Assembly: GCA_000433635.1 (NCBI GenBank)
Contig: HF997975.1
Location: 71,642 to 97,244, forward strand
DNA length: 25,603 nt
Direction of reading: 5' to 3'
DNA from: Ruminococcus sp. CAG:254
GTDB taxonomy: Bacteria > Bacillota > Clostridia > Oscillospirales > Ruminococcaceae
Under the pieces are notes generated by a model. The model did no database searches. It was not told where the DNA came from and worked only from the letters and a program-made list of their open reading frames with translations. A program made the position numbers and the translations under genes. Each line of letters starts with the position of its first letter. Position 1 is the stretch's first letter. Positions 1-7,765 of this stretch are shown here, one piece after another.

Positions 1-267
1 CGTCTGAAAGTCACCGAACTTGGTAACGCCAGACGTGAGCGAGATGCCATAGAGCGTATCCAGCTTTTTCGCCAGTTCTTCCATAGACGGATAAACAGCG
101 TTGCTGGTGGTCAGCAGCGAGAAGGCAAGAGCATTCTTTGCAGCCGATTCTTTTTCCAGTGGATGAAAGAATTGAATGCGGAGGGTATTGGTTTTCAGTT
201 TTGGGTCAAGAATTTCCGAATAACCGATGGAATCGGTCAGGGAAATCCGGTTATAAGAAACAGGCAT
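1..267 (-). CDS. M16-family peptidase, YfmF-like (5' part only)
   Basis: The first 89 codons of a minus-strand gene run off the left edge of the window. The protein begins MPVSYNRISLTDS and continues with KTNTLRIQFFHPLEKESAAK and then a stretch on 'LAKKLDTLYGISL'. This pattern (small substrate-independent N-terminal strand, KTN, 'ELAKKLDxLYG') is typical of the YfmF-like, usually non-catalytic member of the M16 (insulinase/pitrilysin) peptidase pairs of Firmicutes; no HxxEH zinc motif is visible in this part. The start ATG (265-267) is preceded by AAAGGATG at good distance. The gene is divergent from the amino-acid transporter operon. The family call rests on the N-terminus alone, so subfamily and activity are uncertain. 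Confidence 0.72.
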   Translation of the reverse strand, partial: MPVSYNRISLTDSIGYSEILDPKLKTNTLRIQFFHPLEKESAAKNALAFSLLTTSNAVYPSMEELAKKLDTLYGISLTSGVTKFGDFQT

Positions 268-319
268 AATGTCATCCTTTCTGAAATGATGTGAAGCCAA
301 AAAATCGGCATCCACTCCT

Positions 320-325
320 ATTATA
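320..325 (-). promoter_or_regulatory. Extended -10 promoter of the M16-like gene
   Basis: On the minus strand TATAAT is preceded by TG one base upstream (context ATATGGTATAATAGG), an extended -10 element. No good -35 is seen at 17 bases (TGGTAA). The distance to the gene's ATG is about 52 bases. The same ATATGGTATAAT block recurs before the cytidylate-kinase-like gene. Confidence 0.6.
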
Positions 326-464
326 CCATATCCTGTTTGCAATTACCAGAGAAAATTGAAAATTTCCGCAGAAATTGCAGAGCAATTGAAATTGAGAAAA
401 CCTGTTTTCCACCATGGTTTCGGTCTTTTTTACGCAGGCGTCATGAAAATATCATATTATCCAC

Positions 465-493
465 TTGAAATTCCAGAGGCGTTGTGATACAAT
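465..493 (+). promoter_or_regulatory. Promoter of the amino-acid ABC transporter operon
   Basis: TTGAAA (465-470), a 17-base spacer and TACAAT (488-493) give a good sigma-A type promoter 41 bases before the permease start. No riboswitch or T-box fits in the roughly 35-base leader. An inverted repeat AATTGC-AGA-GCAATT lies upstream at 373-387 and could be an operator for either divergent gene; this is only a guess. Confidence 0.7.
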
Positions 494-534
494 AATACGA
501 ATGTGACAAAAAAGAAATAGAAAGGAGTATGGTT

Positions 535-1218
535 ATGTGGTTTCAGAATTTTTACGACACATTCTATAAATGTTTCATAAAAGAAGACCGGTATCAATTA
601 TTGCTGGACGGCATCGGTGTAACCGTAAAAGTTTCTCTGTTGGCAGTGGTATTCGGCTTGCTGATTGGCTTTCTGATTGCCTTGTGTAATCTTTCTAACA
701 AAAAGGGCATCCGACTGATTGGAAAGGTTTATACCGACATCATTCGGGGAACGCCAACGGTTACACAGCTGATGATTATTTATTTTGTCATCTTTGCTTC
801 CGTGCACTGGCCAAAGTGGGTAATTGCTGCAATTGCATTCGGGATCAATTCTGGTGCATATGTTTCCGAGATCATTCGGGCAGGGATTCTCTCTGTGGAC
901 AAGGGACAGACGGAAGCAGGTCGTTCGCTGGGCTTAAACGGCAGACAAACCATGATTCGGATTGTCGTTCCGCAGGCTGCAAAGAATATTTTCCCAGCAC
1001 TCTGCAACGAATTTATCACCTTGATCAAGGAAACGGCGATTGTTGGTTATGTTGGCTTGGTAGACATTCAGAAAGCCGGCGACTTCATCAAGACCTCTAC
1101 GTATGAAGCCTTTATGCCGCTGATTGGAACAGCAATCATTTATTTTGTAATCATCAAGCTGCTGACGCTGGCACTGGGCAGACTCGAAAAGCGGCTTAGA
1201 AAATCAGAAGTTCGATAA
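535..1218 (+). CDS. Polar amino-acid ABC transporter, permease subunit
   Basis: This 227-residue inner-membrane protein belongs to the HisMQ/GlnP family that moves polar amino acids or cystine with a partner ATPase. It has several hydrophobic segments, among them one near residues 25-50 ('GVTVKVSLLAVVFGLLIGF' region), others about 75-115, and a last one about 190-212. The cytoplasmic EAA loop that docks on the ATPase begins at Glu127 (EAGRSLGLNG...VVPQA). I place the start at 535 rather than the ATG at 529, because AAAGGAG ends at 527 and leaves 7 bases before 535 but only 1 before 529. It is first in a three-gene operon with the ATPase 13 bases downstream. The transported amino acid cannot be told from sequence. 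Confidence 0.92.
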   Translation: MWFQNFYDTFYKCFIKEDRYQLLLDGIGVTVKVSLLAVVFGLLIGFLIALCNLSNKKGIRLIGKVYTDIIRGTPTVTQLMIIYFVIFASVHWPKWVIAAIAFGINSGAYVSEIIRAGILSVDKGQTEAGRSLGLNGRQTMIRIVVPQAAKNIFPALCNEFITLIKETAIVGYVGLVDIQKAGDFIKTSTYEAFMPLIGTAIIYFVIIKLLTLALGRLEKRLRKSEVR

Positions 1219-1231
1219 GGAGGGGTCAACT

Positions 1232-1954
1232 GTGATTCGTGTAGAAAATTTGCACAAGTACTTTGGAGATTTAAAAGTTCTGAAGGGCATCAATGAGCAC
1301 ATTCAGGAGGGCGAAGTGGTTGCAGTCATTGGCCCATCCGGTTCGGGAAAAAGTACCTTTTTACGCTGCCTGAATCTGTTGGAAACGCCGACAGATGGGA
1401 AAATTTTTGTCGATGACGAACAAATCAATGCCCCGAAAGTGGATGTCAACCGCATTCGGCAGAAAATGGGCATGGTGTTCCAGCAGTTTAATTTGTTTCC
1501 GCATCTGACAGTCATGGAAAATTTGACGTTAGCACCGGTGCTGTTGAAAAAGATGACCAAGGAACAGGCTGTGGAAAAGGGCAAAGAGCTGTTGAAACGG
1601 GTTGGTCTGGCAGAAAAGGCAGAATCCTATCCGAATCAGCTTTCCGGCGGTCAGAAGCAGCGAATTGCGATTGCAAGAGCACTGGAAATGAATCCGGAAA
1701 TCATGCTGTTCGATGAACCAACTTCTGCTCTTGATCCGGAAATGGTCGGCGAAGTATTGGATGTTATGAAAGACCTTGCAAAATCCGGTATGACCATGGT
1801 TGTGGTTACACACGAAATGGGCTTTGCAAGAGAGGTGGCAACTCGGGTTCTGTTCATGGATCAGGGGATTGTCATGGAAAGCGGAAAGCCGGAGGATGTA
1901 TTCGGCAACCCACAGAATGAAAGAACCAAGCAATTTTTGAGCAAGGTTCTTTAA
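1232..1954 (+). CDS. Polar amino-acid ABC transporter, ATP-binding subunit
   Basis: The protein has 240 residues, the usual length for GlnQ/HisP-type ATPases that drive amino-acid uptake from the cytoplasmic side. Visible motifs are Walker A GPSGSGKST (residues 34-42), the Q-loop in 'VFQQFNLFPH', the ABC signature LSGGQKQR, Walker B 'IMLFDEPTSALDP' and the switch histidine in 'VVTHEMGFA'. All catalytic residues look intact. The start is GTG at 1232, supported by AAGGAGG at 1217-1223, which overlaps the end of the permease gene. It sits between the permease and the binding protein in one operon, giving the standard three-part importer. Confidence 0.95.
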   Translation: MIRVENLHKYFGDLKVLKGINEHIQEGEVVAVIGPSGSGKSTFLRCLNLLETPTDGKIFVDDEQINAPKVDVNRIRQKMGMVFQQFNLFPHLTVMENLTLAPVLLKKMTKEQAVEKGKELLKRVGLAEKAESYPNQLSGGQKQRIAIARALEMNPEIMLFDEPTSALDPEMVGEVLDVMKDLAKSGMTMVVVTHEMGFAREVATRVLFMDQGIVMESGKPEDVFGNPQNERTKQFLSKVL

Positions 1955-1978
1955 ATAGGAAAAAGGAGATTGAAAATC

Positions 1979-2755
1979 ATGAAGAAGTTTACAAAAGTAG
2001 TATCGCTGATGTTGGCAGCCATTTTGATGATGGCACTCTGCACCGCTTGCGGCGGCGACAGCAAAAAGGATGATAGCACGATTACATTTGGTACAAACGC
2101 AGAATTTCCGCCGTTTGAATATGTAACCGCAAAGGGTGTCATCGGAGAATTTGACGGCATTGATATGGCAATTGCAAAGCAGATTGGCGAAGATAACGGC
2201 ATGGAAGCAAAGATTGAAAACATGGAATTTGACTCCCTGCTGCTGGCACTGGAAAATGGTCAGGTGGATGCAGTCATCGCTGGTATGACCATCACCGATG
2301 AAAAGAAAGATGCAGTTGATTTCTCAAAACCGTATTACACCGCAAAGCAGGTTATGATTGTTAAGGAAGATTCTGACATCCAGAAGGCTTCTGATATGGC
2401 AGATAAGAAAATTGTTGTTTTGCAGGGCTTTACCGGTGAAACTTGCGTCAATGAAATGGGATACAAGTACGAATCGTTCAAGAAGGGTACAGAAGCCATC
2501 ATGGAATTGGTCAATGGCAAGTGTGACGTGGTTGTCATCGACTCTGCAACCGCTGAAAAGTATGTTGAGGACAATGAAGGTCTGAAGATCGTAGAAGACA
2601 ACGATGCATTTGAAGCCGAAGAATACGGCATTGCCGTTAAGAAGGGCAATACCGAACTGCTGGATAAAATCAATAAGTCTTTGGATAAGATGATGGAAGA
2701 TGGAACGATTTCTGAACTTTCCGCAAAGTATGCAGAAAGCAGCGATGCAGAATAA
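1979..2755 (+). CDS. Polar amino-acid ABC transporter, substrate-binding lipoprotein
   Basis: This 258-residue family-3 solute-binding protein (SBP_bac_3) captures the amino acid outside the membrane for the two preceding subunits. It has a lipoprotein signal peptide with the modified cysteine at Cys24 (context LCTAC). The family's N-terminal lobe pattern is visible in 'TFGTNAEFPPFEY' and 'GEFDGIDMAIAKQIG', and the second lobe in 'SDMADKKIVVLQGFTGE' and 'DVVVIDSATAEKYV'. The C-terminal tail is acidic. ATG at 1979 has GGAG ten bases upstream; a TTG at 1970 is too close to that site. The gene ends 28 bases before a strong terminator. Confidence 0.94.
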   Translation: MKKFTKVVSLMLAAILMMALCTACGGDSKKDDSTITFGTNAEFPPFEYVTAKGVIGEFDGIDMAIAKQIGEDNGMEAKIENMEFDSLLLALENGQVDAVIAGMTITDEKKDAVDFSKPYYTAKQVMIVKEDSDIQKASDMADKKIVVLQGFTGETCVNEMGYKYESFKKGTEAIMELVNGKCDVVVIDSATAEKYVEDNEGLKIVEDNDAFEAEEYGIAVKKGNTELLDKINKSLDKMMEDGTISELSAKYAESSDAE

Positions 2756-2783
2756 CATTGCATTGTAAAAAACAAAAAATATC

Positions 2784-2823
2784 AAAGGCTGGCAGAGAAA
2801 AGCGTGGTTCTGTCAGCCTTTTT
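2784..2823 (+). terminator. Rho-independent terminator of the ABC transporter operon
   Basis: AAAGGCTGGCAGA (2784-2796) pairs with TCTGTCAGCCTTT (2809-2821) through 13 positions including one G-U pair, with a 12-base loop, and runs into a T tract. The T tract ends only 3 bases before the -35 of the next promoter. Confidence 0.9.
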
Positions 2824-2826
2824 CTG

Positions 2827-2855
2827 TTGACAGAACTACAGAAAAACGGTATAAT
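2827..2855 (+). promoter_or_regulatory. Perfect consensus promoter of the shikimate operon
   Basis: TTGACA (2827-2832), exactly 17 bases, TATAAT (2850-2855): both hexamers match the sigma-A consensus fully. The aroB start lies 45 bases downstream. No attenuator or T-box is visible in the short leader. Confidence 0.9.
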
Positions 2856-2900
2856 AAAAGAAAAATAAGTGCTTACAACAGTGCAGAAAAGAGAGAGAAC

Positions 2901-3950
2901 ATGAAAACAATTACCGTACACGCTAGTCATACTTATCCAATCTATGTGCAGCACGGATTGCTTGCAGAATGCGGAACGTATATTCGAACCGCAACCAAAG
3001 CAGCAGCTCTTGCTGTCATTACCGATGATACCGTAGAAAGCCTTTATGGAGCGGCAGTTGTTTCTGCTCTCCGGAACGCTGGATTTCGGGTGGAAATCTT
3101 TGTATTCCCACACGGCGAAGCCTCGAAGTGTGCGGAAACCTTGCTGCAAGTCTATGATTTCCTGTGTGAAAAGCAGTTTACCCGTACAGATGCCATTGTT
3201 GCTTTAGGCGGCGGCGTTGTCGGCGATCTTGCTGGTTTTGCAGCAGCGACCTATCTCCGTGGCATGGACTTTATTCAGATTCCAACCACATTGCTGGCAC
3301 AGGTGGATTCTTCTGTGGGCGGAAAGACTGCCATCGACCTGAAAGGCGGAAAGAATCTGGTTGGTGCGTTTAAGCAGCCAGTTTGCGTACTGTGTGATCC
3401 AGATACCCTGCGGACATTGCCGAGTGCGACATTCTCCGATGGAATGGGAGAAGTTGTGAAATACGGCATGATTCGGGATGCAAAACTGTTTGAACTGCTG
3501 GCAGCACACAATCAGGAAACGATTTTCTCCGTTTTGGAAGATGTGATTTGCACCTGCATTTCGATTAAACGGGACGTTGTAGAGGCAGATGAATTTGACA
3601 CTGGCGAACGGATGATTTTAAACTACGGACATACCCTTGGCCATGCTATTGAGGGCTATTATCACTATGAAACCTATTCTCACGGCAGTGCGGTTGCCAT
3701 TGGAATGTGCCTGATTGCAGAAAAGACTTGCACACCGGAACAGACCGCTGCTCTGAAAGCGTGCTTGCAGGCGTATCATTTGCCGACCTCTGTTCCTGTT
3801 CCAATTTCAGATTTGCTGCCGTTCTGCGGTGTCGATAAAAAGCGGGCAGGCAACCAGCTGCGGTATATTGTCTGCGAAACACCGGGCAAGGCAGAAATTC
3901 GGACTGCCTCTATTTCAGAGTTCGCTGCATGGATGGAGGAACAGGCATGA
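2901..3950 (+). CDS. aroB: 3-dehydroquinate synthase
   Basis: This cytoplasmic enzyme converts DAHP to 3-dehydroquinate, the second step of the shikimate pathway, using NAD+ and a divalent metal. The 349-residue length is normal for bacterial AroB. The NAD-binding GGGVVGD stands at residues 103-109. The metal ligands are readable as Glu184 (GEVVKYG), His244 in NYGHTLGHAIE and His261 in YSHGSAVAIGM. It is the first gene of an operon driven by a perfect consensus promoter and overlaps aroA by 4 bases (ATGA), suggesting translational coupling. The ribosome site AGAGAG is weaker than elsewhere in the window. Confidence 0.96.
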   Translation: MKTITVHASHTYPIYVQHGLLAECGTYIRTATKAAALAVITDDTVESLYGAAVVSALRNAGFRVEIFVFPHGEASKCAETLLQVYDFLCEKQFTRTDAIVALGGGVVGDLAGFAAATYLRGMDFIQIPTTLLAQVDSSVGGKTAIDLKGGKNLVGAFKQPVCVLCDPDTLRTLPSATFSDGMGEVVKYGMIRDAKLFELLAAHNQETIFSVLEDVICTCISIKRDVVEADEFDTGERMILNYGHTLGHAIEGYYHYETYSHGSAVAIGMCLIAEKTCTPEQTAALKACLQAYHLPTSVPVPISDLLPFCGVDKKRAGNQLRYIVCETPGKAEIRTASISEFAAWMEEQA

Positions 3951-5191
3951 ATATTCAAGTAGAACCACGCACTTTGAGTGGAACGGTTTCCATTCCGGCA
4001 TCCAAAAGCATGACACACCGCATGTTGATTTGTGCTGCTTTGGCAGAGGGAACATCTGTGATTGAACATGTCAGTTTCTCCAAGGATATTACAGCGACCA
4101 TGGAAGCTCTGTCGGCTTTGGGTGCAGACTTTGAAACGAATGGAAGCACGATTACCGTAACGGGAATCCATCAGGTTGCCACAACACAGACAGCAGAAAT
4201 GAACTGCTGCGAAAGCGGTTCAACCCTGCGGTTTTTGATTCCAGTTGCAGCCGCTCTGGGCGTTCATGCAACATTCCACGGACAAGGCAGACTGCCGCAG
4301 CGTCCAATTACTGCCTATGTGCGGGAACTTTCCAAGAACGGCATTACTTTTGATTATCAGAACACCATGCCGTTCACAATTCACGGACAGCTGCAAAGCG
4401 GAACGTATTATTTAGAGGGCGATGTTTCCTCGCAGTATATCACGGGTCTGCTGTTTGCACTGCCACTGTTGAAAGGGGATTCGGAAATTGTCATGCTTTC
4501 CCCGTTGCAGTCGAAACCCTATGTGGATATGACGATTGCATGCATGCAGCAGTTTGGATTTGTGGTAAGAGAAACAGAGCAGGGTTATTTTGTCCCTGGC
4601 GGACAGCGTGCCCACGCTTGCAGTGGAACAGTGGAGGGCGATTATTCGCAGGCTGCCTTTTTTGCAGTGGCGAACGCCATCGGTAACCAGATTACAATGA
4701 CCAACTTAAATCCGGATAGCGTGCAGGGTGATAAAATCATCATTGAAATTGCAGAAAAAATGTGTTATAATAGAAATAATCACAAGCCGGCGTGCTTTAC
4801 ATTGGATGCAGCAGATATTCCGGACTTAGTGCCAATTCTGGCAGTTTTGGCAACATTTGGAACGCATCCGTCTGAAATTCACGGAGCAGCCCGTCTGAAA
4901 ATCAAAGAAAGTGACCGCTTGCAGGCGACCGCAGATTTATTGAATCGGCTGGGCGGACAAGTTACGATTTTAGAGGATGGCTTACGCATTCAGCCAGTAG
5001 AACGGCTGCACGGCGGAAAAGTTGACAGTTATGGCGACCACCGCATTGCAATGTGTGCGGCAATTGCAGCAACACGCTGCACCGCTCCGGTGGTGATTCA
5101 AGGCGGAGAATGTATTGAAAAATCTTATCCGCAGTTTTATGAAGATTATAATCGATTAGGAGGAAATGCCCATGTCATCGTTTTGGAATAA
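3947..5191 (+). CDS. aroA: 3-phosphoshikimate 1-carboxyvinyltransferase (EPSP synthase)
   Basis: The enzyme joins PEP to shikimate-3-phosphate, the sixth step of the shikimate pathway, in the cytoplasm. The 414-residue protein has the N-terminal phosphate-binding SKSMTHR (Lys20), the 'CESGSTLRFL' segment at the place of the usual NAGTxxR loop, the catalytic aspartate region DIPDLVP and the late KIKESDRLQA motif. The start at 3947 is chosen because GGAGGA (3935-3940) lies 6 bases upstream; the earlier ATG at 3929 precedes that site. The gene overlaps aroB by 4 bases and aroC by 20. The ESGSTLRFL form is, as far as I recall, common in Clostridia. Confidence 0.95.
   Translation: MNIQVEPRTLSGTVSIPASKSMTHRMLICAALAEGTSVIEHVSFSKDITATMEALSALGADFETNGSTITVTGIHQVATTQTAEMNCCESGSTLRFLIPVAAALGVHATFHGQGRLPQRPITAYVRELSKNGITFDYQNTMPFTIHGQLQSGTYYLEGDVSSQYITGLLFALPLLKGDSEIVMLSPLQSKPYVDMTIACMQQFGFVVRETEQGYFVPGGQRAHACSGTVEGDYSQAAFFAVANAIGNQITMTNLNPDSVQGDKIIIEIAEKMCYNRNNHKPACFTLDAADIPDLVPILAVLATFGTHPSEIHGAARLKIKESDRLQATADLLNRLGGQVTILEDGLRIQPVERLHGGKVDSYGDHRIAMCAAIAATRCTAPVVIQGGECIEKSYPQFYEDYNRLGGNAHVIVLE
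4743..4771 (+). promoter_or_regulatory. Possible internal promoter within aroA
   Basis: TTGAAA (4743-4748), 17 bases, TATAAT (4766-4771) occur inside the aroA reading frame, about 400 bases before aroC. It could add transcripts of aroC and the DUF4364 gene. It may also be a chance match in coding sequence. Confidence 0.3.
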
Positions 5192-6263
5192 CCGGATTTC
5201 CATTTCTATTTTTGGGGAATCGCACGGCACGTCTATCGGCGTGGTGATGGATAATTTACCGCCGGGAGAATATATTGATATGGAAAAGGTGCTGCAATTT
5301 ATGGCAAGACGTGCACCGAAAAAGGACGGTACGACCACCCCAAGAAGTGAAAAGGATCTGCCACAAGTGCAGTCCGGTATGTTGAACAATCGGACAACGG
5401 GCGTTCCACTTTGTGCCATCATTCAGAATACGGATACCCGCTCAAAGGATTACAGCAACCTCGAACGGCTGCCTCGTCCGGGTCATGCCGATTATACCGG
5501 AGCAATGCGGTATCGTGGCTTTCAGGATGTTCGGGGCGGCGGTCATTTCTCCGGCAGACTGACCGCACCGCTGTGCTTTGCAGGGGCAATCTGTGGGCAG
5601 ATTCTGGAACGGCGTGGCATTTATACCGGTGCTCATATTGCAGCCATTCACGGCGTGGAAGATGATGCATTTTCAGAAACAGACGTTTCCAGAGCCGATA
5701 TTTTGGCAGTACGGGAAAAGCCATTTGCAGTCATCAACGATGCACAAGGTGAAATCATGCAGGAGGACATCCGCAACGCTGGCAAGGGCGGTGAATCGTT
5801 GGGTGGTCTGATTGAATGTGCGGTTGTCAATATGCCGGCTGGCGTTGGTTCCCCGATGTTTCAGGGATTGGAAAACACCATTGCACAGCTGATTTTCGGC
5901 ATTCCAGCTGTAAAGGGCTTGGAATTTGGTGCTGGTTTTCAGGTTGCAGAGATGGTGGGCAGCCAGAACAATGACCCATTCTATATGGATGAAAACGGGC
6001 ATGTTAAGACAAAGACCAACCACCATGGCGGAATTTTAGGCGGAATTTCTTCTGGAATGCCGATTATTCTGCGAGTTGCCATCAAGCCGACTGCTTCGAT
6101 TGCAAAGCCGCAGGAAACCGTTGATTTCCGGGCAGGCACAAATGAAATCTTACAGATTCACGGCAGACATGATCCGTGTATTGTACCGAGAGCTGTGCCG
6201 TGCGTAGAGGCAGCCGTCAATCTTGCATTGCTGTCCCATATGATGGATTATCCGCACTTTTAA
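5172..6263 (+). CDS. aroC: Chorismate synthase
   Basis: This enzyme makes chorismate from EPSP with reduced FMN, the last shared step of aromatic biosynthesis. The 363-residue protein begins SSFWNNRISISIFGESHG, carrying the family's GESHG signature near the N-terminus, and later has the conserved RPGHAD motif, 'SGRLTAP' and 'HDPCIVPRAVPCVEA' near the end. Of two in-frame ATGs, 5172 is preferred because AGGAGG (5158-5163) lies 8 bases upstream, against 2 bases for 5166. It overlaps the end of aroA and precedes the DUF4364 gene by 27 bases, so the four genes form one transcription unit. Confidence 0.96.
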   Translation: MSSFWNNRISISIFGESHGTSIGVVMDNLPPGEYIDMEKVLQFMARRAPKKDGTTTPRSEKDLPQVQSGMLNNRTTGVPLCAIIQNTDTRSKDYSNLERLPRPGHADYTGAMRYRGFQDVRGGGHFSGRLTAPLCFAGAICGQILERRGIYTGAHIAAIHGVEDDAFSETDVSRADILAVREKPFAVINDAQGEIMQEDIRNAGKGGESLGGLIECAVVNMPAGVGSPMFQGLENTIAQLIFGIPAVKGLEFGAGFQVAEMVGSQNNDPFYMDENGHVKTKTNHHGGILGGISSGMPIILRVAIKPTASIAKPQETVDFRAGTNEILQIHGRHDPCIVPRAVPCVEAAVNLALLSHMMDYPHF

Positions 6264-6290
6264 AAACCGCATGGATTGGAGGGAATCGAG

Positions 6291-6902
6291 ATGCAGGACG
6301 AAAACTTAATGAAAATGTCGCAGATTGCAACACCGCCACTCATGGACACCCATATGGCGAACATTCTGATTTGCTGTTTATTAGACCACTTAAAGAAACC
6401 CGTTACCCCGACACAGCTTTATGAGATTGCCGTAGAAACGGAAATCATCAACTATTTTTTCTATCAGGAATCGATTACTTACCTGCAAAAAAATGGTTCT
6501 CTCCAACTAAAGCAGGACGAAAACGGACAAGACTGGTATTCCCTGACGAAAGTTGGAGAAGAATGTGCCAAGGAACTGAAAGAATACGTTGCAAAGCCAT
6601 ATCGGGATAAAATTATCAGCGAGGCAAAGCAATATTTCATTCGGGAAAAACGGCGGGAGGAAGTCAAAATCTCCTATTTGCCATTGAAAAAGGGCTATCA
6701 TGTACAGGTGCGGTATTTGGATTTACAGAGCGACTTAATGGACTTGAAACTCTATGCACCGGACATGAAGCAGGCAAAATATCTGGGCACGCAGATTATG
6801 CGAAACCCAGCGAATTTTTACGGAAAAGTGTTGGAAGCCGTTTTTTCCAACAAGGAAGAAGTGAAAAAACAGCCGCCGCAGCCACCGAAAAAGAAAAAAT
6901 AA
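6291..6902 (+). CDS. DUF4364 family protein
   Basis: This 203-residue cytoplasmic protein of unknown function fits the Firmicute DUF4364 family. The N-terminal half reads as a winged-helix fold ('ANILICCLLDHLKKPVTPTQLYE', then 'ITYLQKNGSLQLK...WYSLTKVGEECA'), like PadR/MarR-type DNA-binding domains. The C-terminal half is a mixed domain without a recognisable active site, ending in an unusual PPQPPKKKK tail. The start is ATG 6291 with GGAGGG (6278-6283) 7 bases before it; a TTG at 6276 lies inside that site's upstream edge. It is last in the aroB-aroA-aroC operon, so a regulatory role is possible but unproved. Confidence 0.8.
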   Translation: MQDENLMKMSQIATPPLMDTHMANILICCLLDHLKKPVTPTQLYEIAVETEIINYFFYQESITYLQKNGSLQLKQDENGQDWYSLTKVGEECAKELKEYVAKPYRDKIISEAKQYFIREKRREEVKISYLPLKKGYHVQVRYLDLQSDLMDLKLYAPDMKQAKYLGTQIMRNPANFYGKVLEAVFSNKEEVKKQPPQPPKKKK

Positions 6903-6927
6903 CCTGCCTTTTGTGGAAAAGCAGGTT
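6901..6927 (+). terminator. Weak hairpin after the DUF4364 gene
   Basis: AACCTGC and GCAGGTT form a 7-base stem around a 13-base loop right at the stop codon. There is no T tract, so it is at most an accessory to the stronger hairpin that follows. Confidence 0.3.
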
Positions 6928-6941
6928 CAGAGAGAAGATAG

Positions 6942-6990
6942 AAACCGCCCTGCCGAATTCGATTAGTGGAATTCGGCAGGGCGGTTTTGG
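6942..6990 (+). terminator. Strong bidirectional terminator with 19-bp perfect stem
   Basis: A 19-base arm (6942-6960, AAACCGCCCTGCCGAATTC) is perfectly repeated in reverse at 6969-6987 around an 8-base loop. T residues follow on the plus strand and the first arm gives AAA for the other direction. It lies between the convergent aro operon and cytidylate-kinase-like gene and can serve both. Confidence 0.9.
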
Positions 6991-7008
6991 TTGTCGTTGA
7001 AACGTGAT

Positions 7009-7623
7009 TTATGCAAAAATCGTCTTTTGTGCAGCGGATACAATGATGTCTGCACAGAGCGGAATACCCAGTGCACCACTGTTCAGGCAGAGTGTGTAGT
7101 TTTCCTTGTCATACCAGTTTCCGCCGGTGTTAATGCTGTAGAAAGTTTCTCTCCGTCGGTCAGACTTCCGCAGGGTTGCTTCTGCACGTCTTGGGTCAAC
7201 CGAGTATTCTGAAACTGCCCGATTTACACGGGATTCCTGGTCAGCATAGACGAAGGCACTCATCATATGTTCCATATCCCGCAGAATGTAGCTGGCACAA
7301 CGACCAACGATGACGCAGTCACTCTTTTCTGCCAGTTCCTTGATGATGTTGGTTTCAATGATATAAACCTTATCCGACAATGGCAGATTTTCCTGAATCG
7401 AACGGGTTGGGTTCGAGGAAAGCATCAGCGTATACAAAAAGCTCTTTGGTGCAGCTTCTTCTGCACTTGCCAGATAATCCACCGATACGCCGCAGCGTTC
7501 TGACGCCATCTCTAAAATTTCACGGTTGTAGAATGGAATCCCGAGTTGTTTTGCAACCAGTTCGCCAACTTCTCGACCGCCGCTTGCATATTCTCTTTCA
7601 ATTGTAATAATTCGATTGCTCAT
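7009..7623 (-). CDS. Cytidylate-kinase-like family protein
   Basis: This 204-residue protein belongs to the cytidylate-kinase-like (AAK/Cytidylate_kin2) family of Firmicutes. The N-terminus IITIEREYASGGREVG replaces the classical CMP kinase P-loop but has the glycine-rich turn for nucleotide binding. 'GRCASYIL' and the basic 'RKSDRRRETFY' lid-like segment match the family. The true substrate of this branch is not established; it is distinct from the 220-residue housekeeping Cmk. The start ATG at 7623 is supported by AAGGAGG 10 bases upstream. The gene has its own extended -10 promoter and ends at the shared terminator. Confidence 0.85.
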   Translation of the reverse strand: MSNRIITIEREYASGGREVGELVAKQLGIPFYNREILEMASERCGVSVDYLASAEEAAPKSFLYTLMLSSNPTRSIQENLPLSDKVYIIETNIIKELAEKSDCVIVGRCASYILRDMEHMMSAFVYADQESRVNRAVSEYSVDPRRAEATLRKSDRRRETFYSINTGGNWYDKENYTLCLNSGALGIPLCADIIVSAAQKTIFA

Positions 7624-7662
7624 TGTTCAATGGCCTCCTTCTGCCGTTTTTTCTATTTTCTT

Positions 7663-7668
7663 ATTATA
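7663..7668 (-). promoter_or_regulatory. Extended -10 promoter of the cytidylate-kinase-like gene
   Basis: On the minus strand TATAAT is preceded by TGG (context ATATGGTATAATAAG), an extended -10 element about 40 bases before the start codon. The -35 hexamer at 17 bases, CTGCAA, is poor, as expected for this class. Confidence 0.65.
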
Positions 7669-7765
7669 CCATATTTCACACGGAATTGCAGATTTTATTT
7701 GAAAGTTTTCCAAAAAATCTACGTTTTTCACAACAATCCGCAAACTTTTTTGTGAACATTTCTAA

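Noticed and set aside
2856..2900. T-box or aromatic amino-acid attenuator before aroB
   Set aside because: The leader is only about 40 bases, without the T-box sequence or a run of Trp, Phe or Tyr codons.
7681..7765. Inverted repeat TTCACAA/TTGTGAA after the GH5 gene as terminator
   Set aside because: The stem is 7 bp and AT-rich with a 16-base loop and no T tract directly after it; too weak to call.
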